From Dictyobacter vulcani (lineage in GTDB: Bacteria; Chloroflexota; Ktedonobacteria; Ktedonobacterales; Ktedonobacteraceae), in contig NZ_BKZW01000001.1 in the NCBI RefSeq assembly GCF_008974265.1, positions 2,914,001 to 2,978,000 of the forward strand: DNA of 64,000 bases. Direction: 5' to 3'. The number at the start of each line of letters is the position of its first letter. Within the stretch, counting starts at the first letter, position 1. Both the position numbers and the translations under genes were made by a program. Shown piece after piece: positions 8,417-17,416 of the stretch. A model generated the notes under the pieces. That model was not told where the DNA came from and searched no databases. It worked only from the letters and a program-made list of their open reading frames with translations.

Positions 8417-8763
8417 TAGATTTGTCCTCCTGGTAGGGTTTGCTGTACAAACTATATACAGAAATATAACATACAGTATGCATGTGAACAAGGTGTGCCT
8501 GCTCATGAATTTGTGCATATATATGGTTTATGAAAACCACTGAACAGGCCAGGCCGACATACGATGCATAAGTACTGAGAGGAAGGAGCCATGAATGAAG
8601 GTGAGCGTGCTATAAAGAGCCTGGCAGCATATTTTTTTTAGCAAGCTAGCAGGAAAAAATCGTCAAAAAAAGAAATTTACTGCAGTATCAGGTATATTAA
8701 AAGATTGTGCAAACATTATGCATTTGAGGAGGCTATTTTGTTTAGCGAGGGAAAAACACGAAG

Positions 8764-8800
8764 AAGGCACAAAAAAAGAGAGGTAGCTAACTACCTCTCT
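8764..8800 (-). terminator. Terminator of tRNA-Gln
   Basis: A perfect 10-bp stem, AGAGAGGTAG (8777-8786) with CTACCTCTCT (8791-8800), 4-nt loop, followed on the minus strand by seven Ts (8771-8777). It begins 2 nt after the tRNA CCA end. Confidence 0.92.
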
Positions 8801-8801
8801 T

Positions 8802-8875
8802 TGGCTGGGGTACAGGGATTCGAACCCCAATTGACTGATCCAGAATCAGCTGTCCTACCGTTGAACGATACCCCA
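8802..8875 (-). tRNA. tRNA-Gln (CUG anticodon)
   Basis: A cloverleaf is readable on the minus strand: acceptor TGGGGTA/TACCCCA, D-arm with TTCAACGGTAGG, anticodon stem CTGA/TCAG around loop TTCTGGA giving anticodon CTG, and a T-arm with GGTTCGAATCC. Discriminator G and CCA are encoded (8802-8805). The length is 74 nt. It has a strong promoter upstream and a perfect terminator downstream, so it is a single-gene unit. Confidence 0.95.
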
Positions 8876-8907
8876 ATGTTTTCTTGCTCTCTCTCGAGCG
8901 CATAGGT

Positions 8908-8950
8908 ATAATACTCCATCCATTGATGGATGTCAAGAGCTTTTTAGCGA
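8908..8950 (-). promoter_or_regulatory. tRNA-Gln promoter with shared upstream element
   Basis: On the minus strand TTGACA (8936-8931), a 17-nt spacer and TATTAT (8913-8908). Immediately upstream is TCGCTAAAAAGC (8950-8939), the same 12-mer that precedes the -35 of the 16S rRNA promoter. Confidence 0.88.
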
Positions 8951-9113
8951 TTTATTAAAAATTGGAAAAATTCATCTAAATGATTGCCATTGAGGTCCAT
9001 TTAGGCATACAATAACGGTAGAATGCTGATAGATACAGCGTCCAAAGTATTTTTGAGCAATCGCTATTGATTGTAAATACACATAAAACGCGAATAGATG
9101 AAAGGATACGTCA

Positions 9114-10040
9114 ATGCGGAGTAAGATCACCGTAGTTGGAGCCGGTTTTGTGGGGAGTACGCTGGTACAGCGTATAGCAGAGCGAGACTATGCCGATGTC
9201 GTCATGTTCGACATCGTTCCTAATATGCCACAAGGCAAGGCTCTCGATATGCTCCAGGCCGGTCCTGTGCTTGGTTATGATACATTAATTACTGGTACCA
9301 ATGACTACGCCGATACAGCGGATTCAGATATTGTGGTAATTACCTCAGGATTTCCCCGCAAACCTGGCATGAGTCGTGACGATTTATTGAAGAAAAACCA
9401 GGAAATCGTCTCACAGGTAACCGAGCAGATCGTAAAATACTCACCCAACACTATCCTGATTGTTGTGACCAATCCATTAGATGCGATGGCCCAGGTAGCC
9501 TTAAAGGTCAGTGGCTTCCCTCGTGAGCGCGTACTGGGTATGGCAGGTGTACTGGATACATCACGTTTCCGTACATTTATTGCCCAGGAGCTGAATGCTT
9601 CCGTGCGTGATGTGCAGGCCTATGTATTAGGTGGTCATGGTGACACCATGGTACCCCTCTCCCGGCTCTGTACTGTTGCTGGAGTACCGATAACTGAACT
9701 ATTGCCAGCGGAGCGCATCGAACAGATTGTACAGCGCACACGAGATGGTGGAGCAGAGATAGTCAAACTGCTGGGTAATGGTAGTGCTTATTTCGCGCCC
9801 TCGGCATCAGCGCTACAGATGATCGATTCTATTATTCTCGACAAAAAGATGATTATGCCCTGTGCTATTTATCTGCAAGGCGAGTATGGTCTCAAAAACC
9901 TGTTTGTTGGAGTACCAGCCAAACTAGGTGCTAAAGGTCTGGAGCAGGTGATTGAAGTAGAGCTCCAGGAGCATGAGCGGACCCAACTCCAGAAATCAGC
10001 AGATGCAGTCAAAGAACTGGTAGAAGTTCTGGGTATCTAA
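9114..10040 (+). CDS. mdh: Malate dehydrogenase (LDH-like type)
   Basis: NAD-dependent malate dehydrogenase of the TCA cycle, cytoplasmic, in the lactate-dehydrogenase-like group at 308 residues. Visible features are the Rossmann motif GAGFVG (9-14), Asp33 for NAD preference, the mobile loop [13 protein letters not shown] with Arg82 and Arg88 (arginine at 82 marks malate over lactate), Asn120 in VTNPLDAM, Arg151 and the catalytic His175 in [15 protein letters not shown] lies 9 nt before the ATG. It is a single gene, ending in a hairpin shared with the convergent rsmI. Confidence 0.96.
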   Translation: MRSKITVVGAGFVGSTLVQRIAERDYADVVMFDIVPNMPQGKALDMLQAGPVLGYDTLITGTNDYADTADSDIVVITSGFPRKPGMSRDDLLKKNQEIVSQVTEQIVKYSPNTILIVVTNPLDAMAQVALKVSGFPRERVLGMAGVLDTSRFRTFIAQELNASVRDVQAYVLGGHGDTMVPLSRLCTVAGVPITELLPAERIEQIVQRTRDGGAEIVKLLGNGSAYFAPSASALQMIDSIILDKKMIMPCAIYLQGEYGLKNLFVGVPAKLGAKGLEQVIEVELQEHERTQLQKSADAVKELVEVLGI

Positions 10041-10073
10041 CCACTAATCCCGACTGCATTAGCCAGAGACACA

Positions 10074-10122
10074 GAGGAGGGATAGAAGCCTGAGCCTTTT
10101 ATTCTGGTTTCTATTCCTCCTC
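10074..10122. terminator. Bidirectional terminator mdh/rsmI
   Basis: GAGGAGGGATAGAA (10074-10087) pairs over 14 bp with TTCTATTCCTCCTC (10109-10122), one G-U pair. The right arm contains the rsmI stop and its last Glu codons, so coding and termination overlap. Confidence 0.7.
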
Positions 10123-10836
10123 TTCTTCCTCTTCTTCCAAATCAGGTGCTGGCTTTCCGCGTGTATTTTTGGCGGCCCCCTCAATGACCACGATATATTC
10201 ACCCTTCAATTTTGTCTGTTGAGGGAGAGCAGCCAGTAACGTCGAAAGCGTCCCCCGCTCCACCTTTTCAAACATCTTGGTAAGATCATTGGCCAGAGCA
10301 GCAGGGCGATCCCCAAACACCTCCAGGGCATCCTTCAAAAAGCCATCCAGGCGATAAGGACTCTCATAATAGATCAGCGTATGAGGAGCTTCCCGATCCA
10401 CTTCAAAAAACTTACGGCGGCCAACCGCTTTACGAGGAGGAAAGCCACGGAACGTGAAACTGTGGACAGGGAGACCTGAAAGAACAAGCGCCATCACAAA
10501 AGCCGTCGGGCCAGGAATCATCGTGAAATCCACTTCAGCCTGAATAGCTCGTCGTACCAGCGTAAAGCCAGGATCCGAGATACCAGGAGTCCCCGCATCA
10601 GTTACCACCGCAACTGATTGGCCTTGTTTGAGCAGATCCTCAATGCGTTGGCCAGCTCTTTGCTCATTATGCTCATGAAAAGCCATCTGAGGCTTTTGAA
10701 TATCAAAATGCTTTAGAAGCATACCCGTCTTGCGAGTATCTTCACTGGCCACGATATCAACCGAGCGTAGAATCTCCAATGCTCGCAGTGTAATATCATT
10801 AAGATTCCCAATAGGGGTAGCAACTAAATAGAGCAT
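10111..10836 (-). CDS. rsmI: 16S rRNA (cytidine-1402-2'-O)-methyltransferase
   Basis: SAM-dependent methyltransferase of the tetrapyrrole-methylase fold that 2'-O-methylates C1402 in the ribosomal P site. The N-terminus [23 protein letters not shown], read in parts, and [44 protein letters not shown] and FRGFPPRK are diagnostic. The family start [11 protein letters not shown] fixes ATG 10836; the 28 residues upstream of it overlap the synthetase gene and are not family sequence. The protein ends in a run of eight glutamates, encoded by repeated GAG/GAA codons that also form the terminator arm. It follows the acyl-CoA synthetase by 31 nt. Confidence 0.96.
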   Translation of the reverse strand: MLYLVATPIGNLNDITLRALEILRSVDIVASEDTRKTGMLLKHFDIQKPQMAFHEHNEQRAGQRIEDLLKQGQSVAVVTDAGTPGISDPGFTLVRRAIQAEVDFTMIPGPTAFVMALVLSGLPVHSFTFRGFPPRKAVGRRKFFEVDREAPHTLIYYESPYRLDGFLKDALEVFGDRPAALANDLTKMFEKVERGTLSTLLAALPQQTKLKGEYIVVIEGAAKNTRGKPAPDLEEEEEEEE

Positions 10837-10867
10837 ATATGCCTTTCCATTTCTCCCAATCCTTGAA

Positions 10868-12454
10868 TTACGGACGTGCTTTTCCTGACTGACGCAGCTC
10901 CGACAATGTATCCAGCACATCAGGACGTTTCACTTTTAGCGTATGGGTACGAGGAAAGTCCTCTTCAGGCCAGACAGTAAAGCCCTTGATCTGTTGATGA
11001 GATGCCAGCGACTTATTGGCACCCTGGACAGCCGCCTTTCCCTGATTAGCATCTTCAAGCAAAAGAACCGCATGTACAGTTGAACCCTGATCTTTCTCAT
11101 TGAGACCAAAGACCACTGCCTCTTTCACCATCGGCTGCTGCTGTAAAACATTCTCAATATCCTCTGGATAGACATTCATGCCATTCGCCAGCACAATCAA
11201 ATTTTTCTTGCGACCTTTCAGGTACAGATTATGCTGTTTGTCAAGATAGCCCAGATCGCCCGTGGCATACCAGCCATTGCGAAACGCCGCCGCCGTCGCC
11301 TCGGGATTATTCCAGTAGCCGAGAGCCACATTGGGGCCGCGCACCTCAATCTCATTATCCTCCCCGATGCGCACCTCAACCCCCGGCAAAGCTTTTCCGA
11401 CAGACTCGATTGTATGATCATGGCGAGGATTCACCGAAATAACCGGCGAGCATTCCGTCGCCCCATAACCCTGAAGGACACGGAATCCCATGCGTTCCCA
11501 GGCATAACCGAGAGCAGGAGGCAAATGTGCACCACCGCTCACAAAAAAATTAAAATGACCACCAAAGCGTTTATGAACCGTAGAGAAGAGGTAGCGGCGC
11601 AAAAAGAAAGGTAACCGTCCGGCAACTTTATGCAACAATGCCCATTGCTTTTCTCTCTTCTGACGACGAACCTCACGTTCAATCCCATTCATAAACAATT
11701 GTAACGCCTGTGGAACCAGCACCATTCCAGTGATTGATTGTGTAACGAGTAATTTAAATAGTGTATCCGGTGAAAGCGAGCGTGCATAGACCACACTGGC
11801 ACCTGCATAAAGAATAGCAATCTCAATCGTCATTTCCAGCATATGAGAAAGCGGTAAAATAGAAAGCAGTCGATCCCTGGACGTAATTTGCACCACCTCA
11901 ACAGAAGCCATAGCATTTGAAACAATATTCTGATGAGAAAGCATAACCCCTTTTGGTTGACCTGTAGTGCCAGACGTAAAAACCAGTTCAGCTAGATCCT
12001 GTTCCTCGATTTTTGGTAGTTGAGCTGTATCTAAAGGAGCGGTTGGCAATGCATCAATATCGATGAATGGGAGAGAGTTTGAACGAAGGCTTGTATAATT
12101 TTTATGGGTCGTAATAAGAAAAGTTGCATCAGTAATTTCTACCAATCGCTGAAGAAAATCCTCCTTCGTATTTACATCAAGTGGAACGACAACTAAGCCA
12201 ACCAGGAGTGATCCGAAATAGGCAACTAACCAGTTCGAACAACTGGCAGACCAGATCATTACGCGTTGCCCCTTAGTCAGATTTTGCTGTTGTAGATAGC
12301 CAGCAAACAGTTGAACCTGTTCACGTAGCTCCTGATAGGTCAATGTAGCCATCTTATCATCTGCGAGTGGCTCGCTGAGGGCAGGTCGTGTGCTGAAACG
12401 ATCAGCAGAGCGCATCAATAAAAACGGAATAGTGCTCATATGGAGCTCATACAT
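10868..12454 (-). CDS. Long-chain acyl-CoA synthetase / AMP-dependent ligase
   Basis: ANL-superfamily adenylating enzyme, probably activating fatty acids to acyl-CoA via acyl-AMP. The P-loop [19 protein letters not shown] is at about residues 172-190, [14 protein letters not shown] in the middle, and the hinge region [23 protein letters not shown] near residue 400 with [11 protein letters not shown] after it. The catalytic C-terminal lysine may be that in [12 protein letters not shown]. The size (528 residues) is in the family range. Substrate chain length cannot be read from sequence. The start is either ATG 12454 or the in-frame ATG 15 nt later; neither has an ideally spaced site. Confidence 0.92.
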   Translation of the reverse strand: MYELHMSTIPFLLMRSADRFSTRPALSEPLADDKMATLTYQELREQVQLFAGYLQQQNLTKGQRVMIWSASCSNWLVAYFGSLLVGLVVVPLDVNTKEDFLQRLVEITDATFLITTHKNYTSLRSNSLPFIDIDALPTAPLDTAQLPKIEEQDLAELVFTSGTTGQPKGVMLSHQNIVSNAMASVEVVQITSRDRLLSILPLSHMLEMTIEIAILYAGASVVYARSLSPDTLFKLLVTQSITGMVLVPQALQLFMNGIEREVRRQKREKQWALLHKVAGRLPFFLRRYLFSTVHKRFGGHFNFFVSGGAHLPPALGYAWERMGFRVLQGYGATECSPVISVNPRHDHTIESVGKALPGVEVRIGEDNEIEVRGPNVALGYWNNPEATAAAFRNGWYATGDLGYLDKQHNLYLKGRKKNLIVLANGMNVYPEDIENVLQQQPMVKEAVVFGLNEKDQGSTVHAVLLLEDANQGKAAVQGANKSLASHQQIKGFTVWPEEDFPRTHTLKVKRPDVLDTLSELRQSGKARP

Positions 12455-13133
12455 CCTTTCTCGGAGTCAGCGGTAAACAATTTACACCGTTGTAGGAAAA
12501 TATCCATGTTTCCCGGGCTGAATAGCATCAGAGAGGCTCTAATGATAGTGCATTATAGAGTAGTTGAGTTCTTTTTACCAGGGTTTACTGGATAATTAAT
12601 ATACAAGATGGAGGAAACCTGGATCATATCCAGGGACTAAATATTCTTATAGTTTTATTAATGCGCAGATTTTGACTCATTTATAGATCGCTTGCTATCT
12701 CTTTAAAGTGTGAACTCATGTATTGATATAGTTCGATATAACATCCAATTCAGTGTAGGAAGCATGCAAGTAAACTAAAATTGATTCGCAATAAATGAGT
12801 TGTTGATTCAAACAATATTTAATCAGTCTCTGCTTCATTGCTGTCAAAGATTATATAATAAAGCGAGGAAAAAAGTACAATATGGGTTGACTAGAATCGT
12901 AGTCTATGATAGACTACGAAATATGAAGTAATATCTAGCTATTTTTCTTATTGTAACATTCAAAATACTTAAAAGACTCTCTATTTTTTGAGAGTTACAC
13001 ATGAGGTAGCAAGAGTGTCACAGTAATGGGTGTGTATAGGAACTTTTTCAGAAAATAGCTGGTTTCCCATCGCTAATATTGAAGCTTCAAAACGAGAACG
13101 TTTAACATACTATAGAATTGAAAGGAACAGTTC
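12455..13133. other. AT-rich intergenic region between divergent genes
   Basis: About 680 bp with no supportable gene. It separates the acyl-CoA synthetase (minus) from the XRE-TPR regulator (plus) and holds one perfect palindrome (12898-12918) and a hairpin ACTCTC/GAGAGT near 12973-12991. Both genes' control regions must lie here. Confidence 0.5.
12898..12918. promoter_or_regulatory. Perfect 9-bp palindrome, candidate operator
   Basis: CGTAGTCTA (12898-12906), TGA, then TAGACTACG (12910-12918). It is a 21-bp dyad in AT-rich intergenic DNA, upstream of a helix-turn-helix regulator, as expected for a dimer binding site. No T-tract follows, so it is not a terminator. Confidence 0.5.
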
Positions 13134-14516
13134 ATGCCATCCCTTGAAACTGCAAATGTAGGGAAGGCTGTTGCCGCAAGAGTCGGTACGAATATTCGCG
13201 AGGTTCGTACGAAATTGGGCATGACTCAAGCTCAACTGGCCGCCCCCGAATTTTCCATCTCATACATTTCGGCCATTGAGCGCGGCAAAATACGTCCCTC
13301 CTTAAAAGCCCTCTCTATTCTCGCCCGCCGTCTGGATGTTCCACTGACCTTTCTCCTTGAGGGTTCTCCCTCTGGCGCTGCTGAAGCGCGCGCGGTCGGT
13401 TATTCACCAGCCGACACCGGTCCAGACCAGCGTGTAGACCTTGAACTGCTGCAAGCCAACGTCCTGGTACAGCAAGGTGATTATCAACTGGCTCAGGCAC
13501 TCTTGCAACCAATTCAACCTGAACGTGTCACCACCGATCAAGTGTACCGCCTCTATCTATTGCGAGGGCAGGTACATCTGGGCGAAAGTGAATATCAGGA
13601 TGCCGTGGTTGATCTGCGCACCGCTGTCGCCCAGGGCGAGGCACTAAACGATAGTGAATACATCGAACGGGCTCGTAATCTGCTAGGAAAAGCCTACTTT
13701 TTCCTCTATAACTATACTCTGGCTGTGGAAAATCATCTACGCTGCTATACAGCAATTGAAAATGGCCAGATTACAGATCCTGTTTTTTCTTTAGAAGTCT
13801 TCAGTAATCTGGCAAATGACTATTTCCGGTTAGGAGACTTAGAGAAAGCCATCACCTATTATCATCGTGCGTTAGAAACGCTAGATGCGCTGAATCGTGA
13901 TAGCAAAAGCTTTGCAAAGAAATACATGGACATCAGCCAGCACTATAAAACAGTGGGCAAACTGGCGATGGCTCGTGAATACGCGATGCAGAGCCTGGCC
14001 ATCTATGAGATGCGTGATGAGCAGCGCCTGGTGGGGATGACACACCAGCGTCTCGGCAAAGCTTTAGAGAAACAGCAAGATCTAGATGGTGCTGAAAAGG
14101 AATATCGTCAGGCTATCTCCATTGAGCGCGACTTGAACGATGAGATTTCAGCCTCGGTTTGTCACACCGGTCTGGCTGAGCTTTTACTCAAGCGTGGAAA
14201 ATCCCAGGAAGCCGAAACAGAAGCCCAGGAAGCCTTAAAGTATGCAGAGTCTGGTAGTGATGCACAGACGCAGGGGCAAGCTCTGATTGTGCTGGCCCAG
14301 ATTCGACATCAGATGGAAGACTATGATGCCGCCGACAAATACTTTAGCCAGGCTCTGGATTTGCTGGATGCTTCCAACGCGCATGAGATCGCAGCCGACG
14401 CCTACTTCCGTTATGCCAATTTATTGGAAGAGCGTGGAGACGTCAAACGCAGTCTGACCATCATCAAAAAAGCCTACGAACATCAGCGTCTGGGCAAGCG
14501 CGGTGATATCGAATAA
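13134..14516 (+). CDS. XRE-family regulator with TPR repeats
   Basis: DNA-binding helix-turn-helix at about residues 16-72 (REVRTKLGMTQAQLAAPEFSIS ... AIERGKIRPSLKALSILARRL), followed by tetratricopeptide repeats from about 100 to 450 (for example LGEALNDSEYIERARNLLGKAY-like units). The layout recalls Rgg/PlcR-type or Streptomyces-type XRE-TPR regulators in which the TPR part senses a peptide or partner protein; which ligand applies here is unknown. AGGAAC precedes the ATG. A near-identical architecture is encoded at 17417-18766 on the other strand, and a 24-bp hairpin ends this gene. Confidence 0.9.
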   Translation: MPSLETANVGKAVAARVGTNIREVRTKLGMTQAQLAAPEFSISYISAIERGKIRPSLKALSILARRLDVPLTFLLEGSPSGAAEARAVGYSPADTGPDQRVDLELLQANVLVQQGDYQLAQALLQPIQPERVTTDQVYRLYLLRGQVHLGESEYQDAVVDLRTAVAQGEALNDSEYIERARNLLGKAYFFLYNYTLAVENHLRCYTAIENGQITDPVFSLEVFSNLANDYFRLGDLEKAITYYHRALETLDALNRDSKSFAKKYMDISQHYKTVGKLAMAREYAMQSLAIYEMRDEQRLVGMTHQRLGKALEKQQDLDGAEKEYRQAISIERDLNDEISASVCHTGLAELLLKRGKSQEAETEAQEALKYAESGSDAQTQGQALIVLAQIRHQMEDYDAADKYFSQALDLLDASNAHEIAADAYFRYANLLEERGDVKRSLTIIKKAYEHQRLGKRGDIE

Positions 14517-14559
14517 GGAAAAAGGATCTCAAGCTAGATTTCTTTTATTCCAATCAGCA

Positions 14560-14619
14560 TAAACTGCGCTTCTGGGAAGGGATACATACAACGGAATCCC
14601 TTCCCAGAAGCGCAGTTTA
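14560..14619 (+). terminator. Perfect 24-bp inverted repeat, likely terminator
   Basis: Arms 14560-14583 and 14596-14619 are perfectly complementary over 24 bp with a 12-nt loop (ACATACAACGGA). It starts 43 nt after the XRE-TPR stop. The following T content is modest (TTGCGTCTTGC), so it may also protect the 3' end of the message. Confidence 0.75.
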
Positions 14620-14783
14620 TTGCGTCTTGCACGTCTGCAATATACAATGTACGAGAAAACGTGAACCTGAAAGCTTGTTTAGACTGTGTATATGACCTAT
14701 TCTGGTTCATCTCTGTAGTCTCTGCAGGGAAAGATACAAATATTTAATCTAATAGGAACGGCACCTCGGAGGAATATTCTGCA

Positions 14784-15685
14784 ATGCCATTTACAGCAAA
14801 TGACCTGAGGTATAGAGCTGAGCAAAGTTATCCATTACTCTATGCATATCTTCATCGAAACGCACAACGCTACCTGGGAGCCTTGAAGTACGACGCTTTC
14901 GAAGTTGATACAGTTATCGGGCACGTCGTAGAACAGCTCGTGCGCCTGGGTATTTTAGGGGGAGAAGACCGAACCCCAAAGGTGCATTAGATCAACTTAC
15001 AGATGCTCAATTCTACGCTTTTCTAAGTCGTAGTGTACGCAATAAAGCCATCGATCGTCTGCGCAAACGACGACTACAGATCAACTCGATCGCCGAAATC
15101 GATGGAAATGACGAAGAGGAGGGAGACACAAATCCTCTCAATGATGCAGTCGAGTCATTATGGGGAGAAATGCCCTTCTCGACACCCGAAGCCATTACCG
15201 TCCATATCGCCTCACAACGTGAGCTACGCAATATCTTGAAGCACTGCATCACCGTCCTGAGCGCCGCCCCCAACCAGTTACAGGCAGTAATGCAAGAATT
15301 ACAAGAAGTAGGAGCCGACGATCTGGTGCAGCTATTAGCTGAGGAGTTAGACTTCTCCTTCGCGTCCCCTATAAATCCTCATCTGAGTCAGCACAAAGAT
15401 CATGCCCACAAAAAATTACGACATTGTTTGCAGCAACAAAGTTCAAATTTGACAGTTACCGTCGCATTGCGTTTAACCATGTATACGACAAAGCATTCTA
15501 GCGAAAAGAATATACACGAGGTAGACATTCAGACACTCGCACAAAACGATTTAGCGAATAGTGATGTGAGGAAGGGCTTACAAGAGCTAACTACTGACGG
15601 TCTTCTCGATTGGCATGGCGAGGAGAAAGTACAGCTTACCTCAGCCCAATTGAAACGTCTATCCCGTTTCTATAAAGAAGAGTAG
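14784..15685 (+). CDS. Sigma-factor-like protein (frameshifted reading frame)
   Basis: Two frames belong together. The first (14784-14990) encodes MPFTANDLRYRAEQSY...VRLGILGG, the second runs in the next frame through QLTDAQFYAFLSRSVRNKAIDRLRKRRL to the stop at 15685. One extra G in the G5 run (14958-14962) or C in 14974-14977 joins them into about 300 residues. The segment LSRSVRNKAIDRLRKRR resembles the region 2.4 helix of ECF sigma factors, while the C-terminal part (LNVTVALRL...LDWHGEEKVQLTSAQLKRL style) is not a standard region 4. GGAGG precedes the ATG. The next gene, 34 nt on, encodes a zinc-motif anti-sigma-like protein, which supports the sigma reading. Family call tentative. Confidence 0.6.
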
Positions 15686-15719
15686 AGCCAGGTATCGGAC
15701 TCTGAAGGAGAAAGAATTT

Positions 15720-16768
15720 ATGACTGACGAGAAAAATTTCGGACAAGCCTCTGAGCTCCGAGGAAATTACAGTAAACTAGGACAATGGCTGCAGCAAGTT
15801 CTGCAGACACCTGGATCGCAGCTAACCGAAACCACAATGTTGGCAGAAGATAGCGATAGTCAGCTTGAACTGCAACTGAGTGGTGACTACCATATCTCTT
15901 TTTACCAGCAACTTCCTGACTTTATTATGGCTCTCCTTAATCATGATACCGATGCGGCAGTGCATTATGCTCCTTTACTCTTCCATCTGGCCGGTTGCCG
16001 AGAATGCCATTATGCTTATCTAGATCTTTATGATGCCATGCGAGCCGCCATTCAACCGCTGGGATCGCGTCCTTTATTAGGGCAAGGTACTCGCACCCTT
16101 GGGGCTACTCCCCATCGTATGCTTAGCCATCTGTGTCAGTCGCTGATCAGTCAAGGGGAAGCCATTTTGCGGCAGGCGCGTCATGACCATATTGCTAACG
16201 ATGAAGCTGCTCGCTCACTGTTACAACTTGCCCTGCGCATTAGTGCGCACATCACCCAGAGTAGCTTGCGCCGTCAGGCTTTAAAAGACCTGGTACGAGT
16301 TGCCACATTGTTTGGGGAAGCTACCGTGCCTCAAGGACTAACTTCGGATAGTCGTGCCTATACACCAATTATGGCAAGTGCAAGCGGAGTACGTAGAGGC
16401 AAGACCTTAAGTCGCACAGATAGTAGTTTACGAAATGGCGCAATTGATACTAACATGATCCACTTACAGTCGTATGGACTTGAAGGCAGCGTGGTCCAGC
16501 AAGGCGATACTTTAATATTGCATCTGCAGGACCTGGACGTATCCTTACGGGGTAAGTATGTCAACATCTCAGTTTTCCTGGGATCCCTGCTTGAGCCCGT
16601 GCGCTGGCGAGGGGTAATCCACATGCCATTCAGAGTGAAGGACCTGTCGACGAGAACGGCACCTTGATCACCCCCATTGGACAAACAGAGCTGCGCTTAA
16701 ATCAGTTAGAAGAGCGAAATCTGCTTGAAGCTATGTTCATGCTACTTGAAGTGCGCAAAATGGACTAA
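15720..16768 (+). CDS. Zinc-finger (anti-sigma-like) protein, frameshifted near 3' end
   Basis: The product carries H-x3-C-x2-C (His89, Cys93, Cys96 in LLFHLAGCRECHYAYLDLYDAM), the zinc signature of ZAS-type anti-sigma factors. No transmembrane helix is seen, so it would be soluble. The C-terminal part is strand-rich. The frame stops at 16667 (TRTAP), but one extra G in GGGG at 16611-16614 restores a continuation (HAIQSEGPVDENGTLITPIGQTELRLNQ, in parts) ending at TAA 16768, which overlaps the convergent moaC stop by 4 nt. AAGGAG lies 10 nt before ATG 15720. It probably regulates the upstream sigma-like protein (inference from order and motif). Confidence 0.65.
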
Positions 16769-17280
16769 TCTGGTTGAAATTTTACCGTTCCATTTTTGCC
16801 CCCACTTTTTTCAGCAATATATGCTTGTTCAAGGGTGATAGTTGTATCTACACCCTTACACATATCATAGATTGTGAGAGCCGCAATCGTCACAGCAGTT
16901 AACGCTTCCACATCGACCCCAGTCTTATAATGAGTTCGTGTACGTCCCTCAATAAAGATCAAGCCAGCCTTGCTATCAATAGTAAATTGTAAATCGATAT
17001 GCGTCATTGGTAGAGGATGGCAGAGTGGGATAATCTGAGGTGTTTGTTTAGCTGCCATAATACCCGCAATTTTAGCCACCTCCAACACACTTCCCTTGGC
17101 AATCTGATTACGTTCAATAAGCGTTAATGTGGTGGGTTGCATACGAACGCGTCCATGGGCAATCGCCTCGCGGACTGTTTCCGGACGGCCGGTGACATCC
17201 ACCATATGTATATTTCCGTGGTCATCCAGGTGAGTTAAATGGGCAGAATTTTCAGAGTGATCATCAGATCGTAGCGACAT
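16765..17280 (-). CDS. moaC: Cyclic pyranopterin monophosphate synthase
   Basis: Second step of molybdenum cofactor synthesis, turning 3',8-cyclo-GTP into cyclic pyranopterin monophosphate. Diagnostic segments are MVDVTGRPETVREAIAHG, KGSVLEVAKIAGIMAAKQT, LCHPLPMTHIDL and GVDVEALTAVTIAALTIYDMCKGVD with the Asp/Lys pair near the C-terminus. ATG 17280 is chosen because AAAGGGGG lies 8-9 nt upstream; the longer frame begins with a GTG inside that site. No other moa gene is adjacent, though fdhD (23628), needed by molybdoenzymes, is 6 kb away. Confidence 0.96.
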   Translation of the reverse strand: MSLRSDDHSENSAHLTHLDDHGNIHMVDVTGRPETVREAIAHGRVRMQPTTLTLIERNQIAKGSVLEVAKIAGIMAAKQTPQIIPLCHPLPMTHIDLQFTIDSKAGLIFIEGRTRTHYKTGVDVEALTAVTIAALTIYDMCKGVDTTITLEQAYIAEKSGGKNGTVKFQPD

Positions 17281-17344
17281 AAACTGTGCCCCCTTTCCGA
17301 GCACAGTATAGCATGGTCTTCAATCTGCAAGACCCGACATTGAT

Positions 17345-17397
17345 AACCAGGTAGGCATCAGAAGGAAACGACACCACACTCCGCTATCTACCTGGTT
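17345..17397 (-). terminator. Inverted repeat between XRE-TPR gene and moaC
   Basis: AACCAGGTAG (17345-17354) pairs perfectly with CTACCTGGTT (17388-17397) across 33 nt. It lies 20 nt after the XRE-TPR stop on the minus strand. No T-tract, so its termination role is uncertain. Confidence 0.4.
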
Positions 17398-17416
17398 GCG
17401 TGACTAACAATACTGT

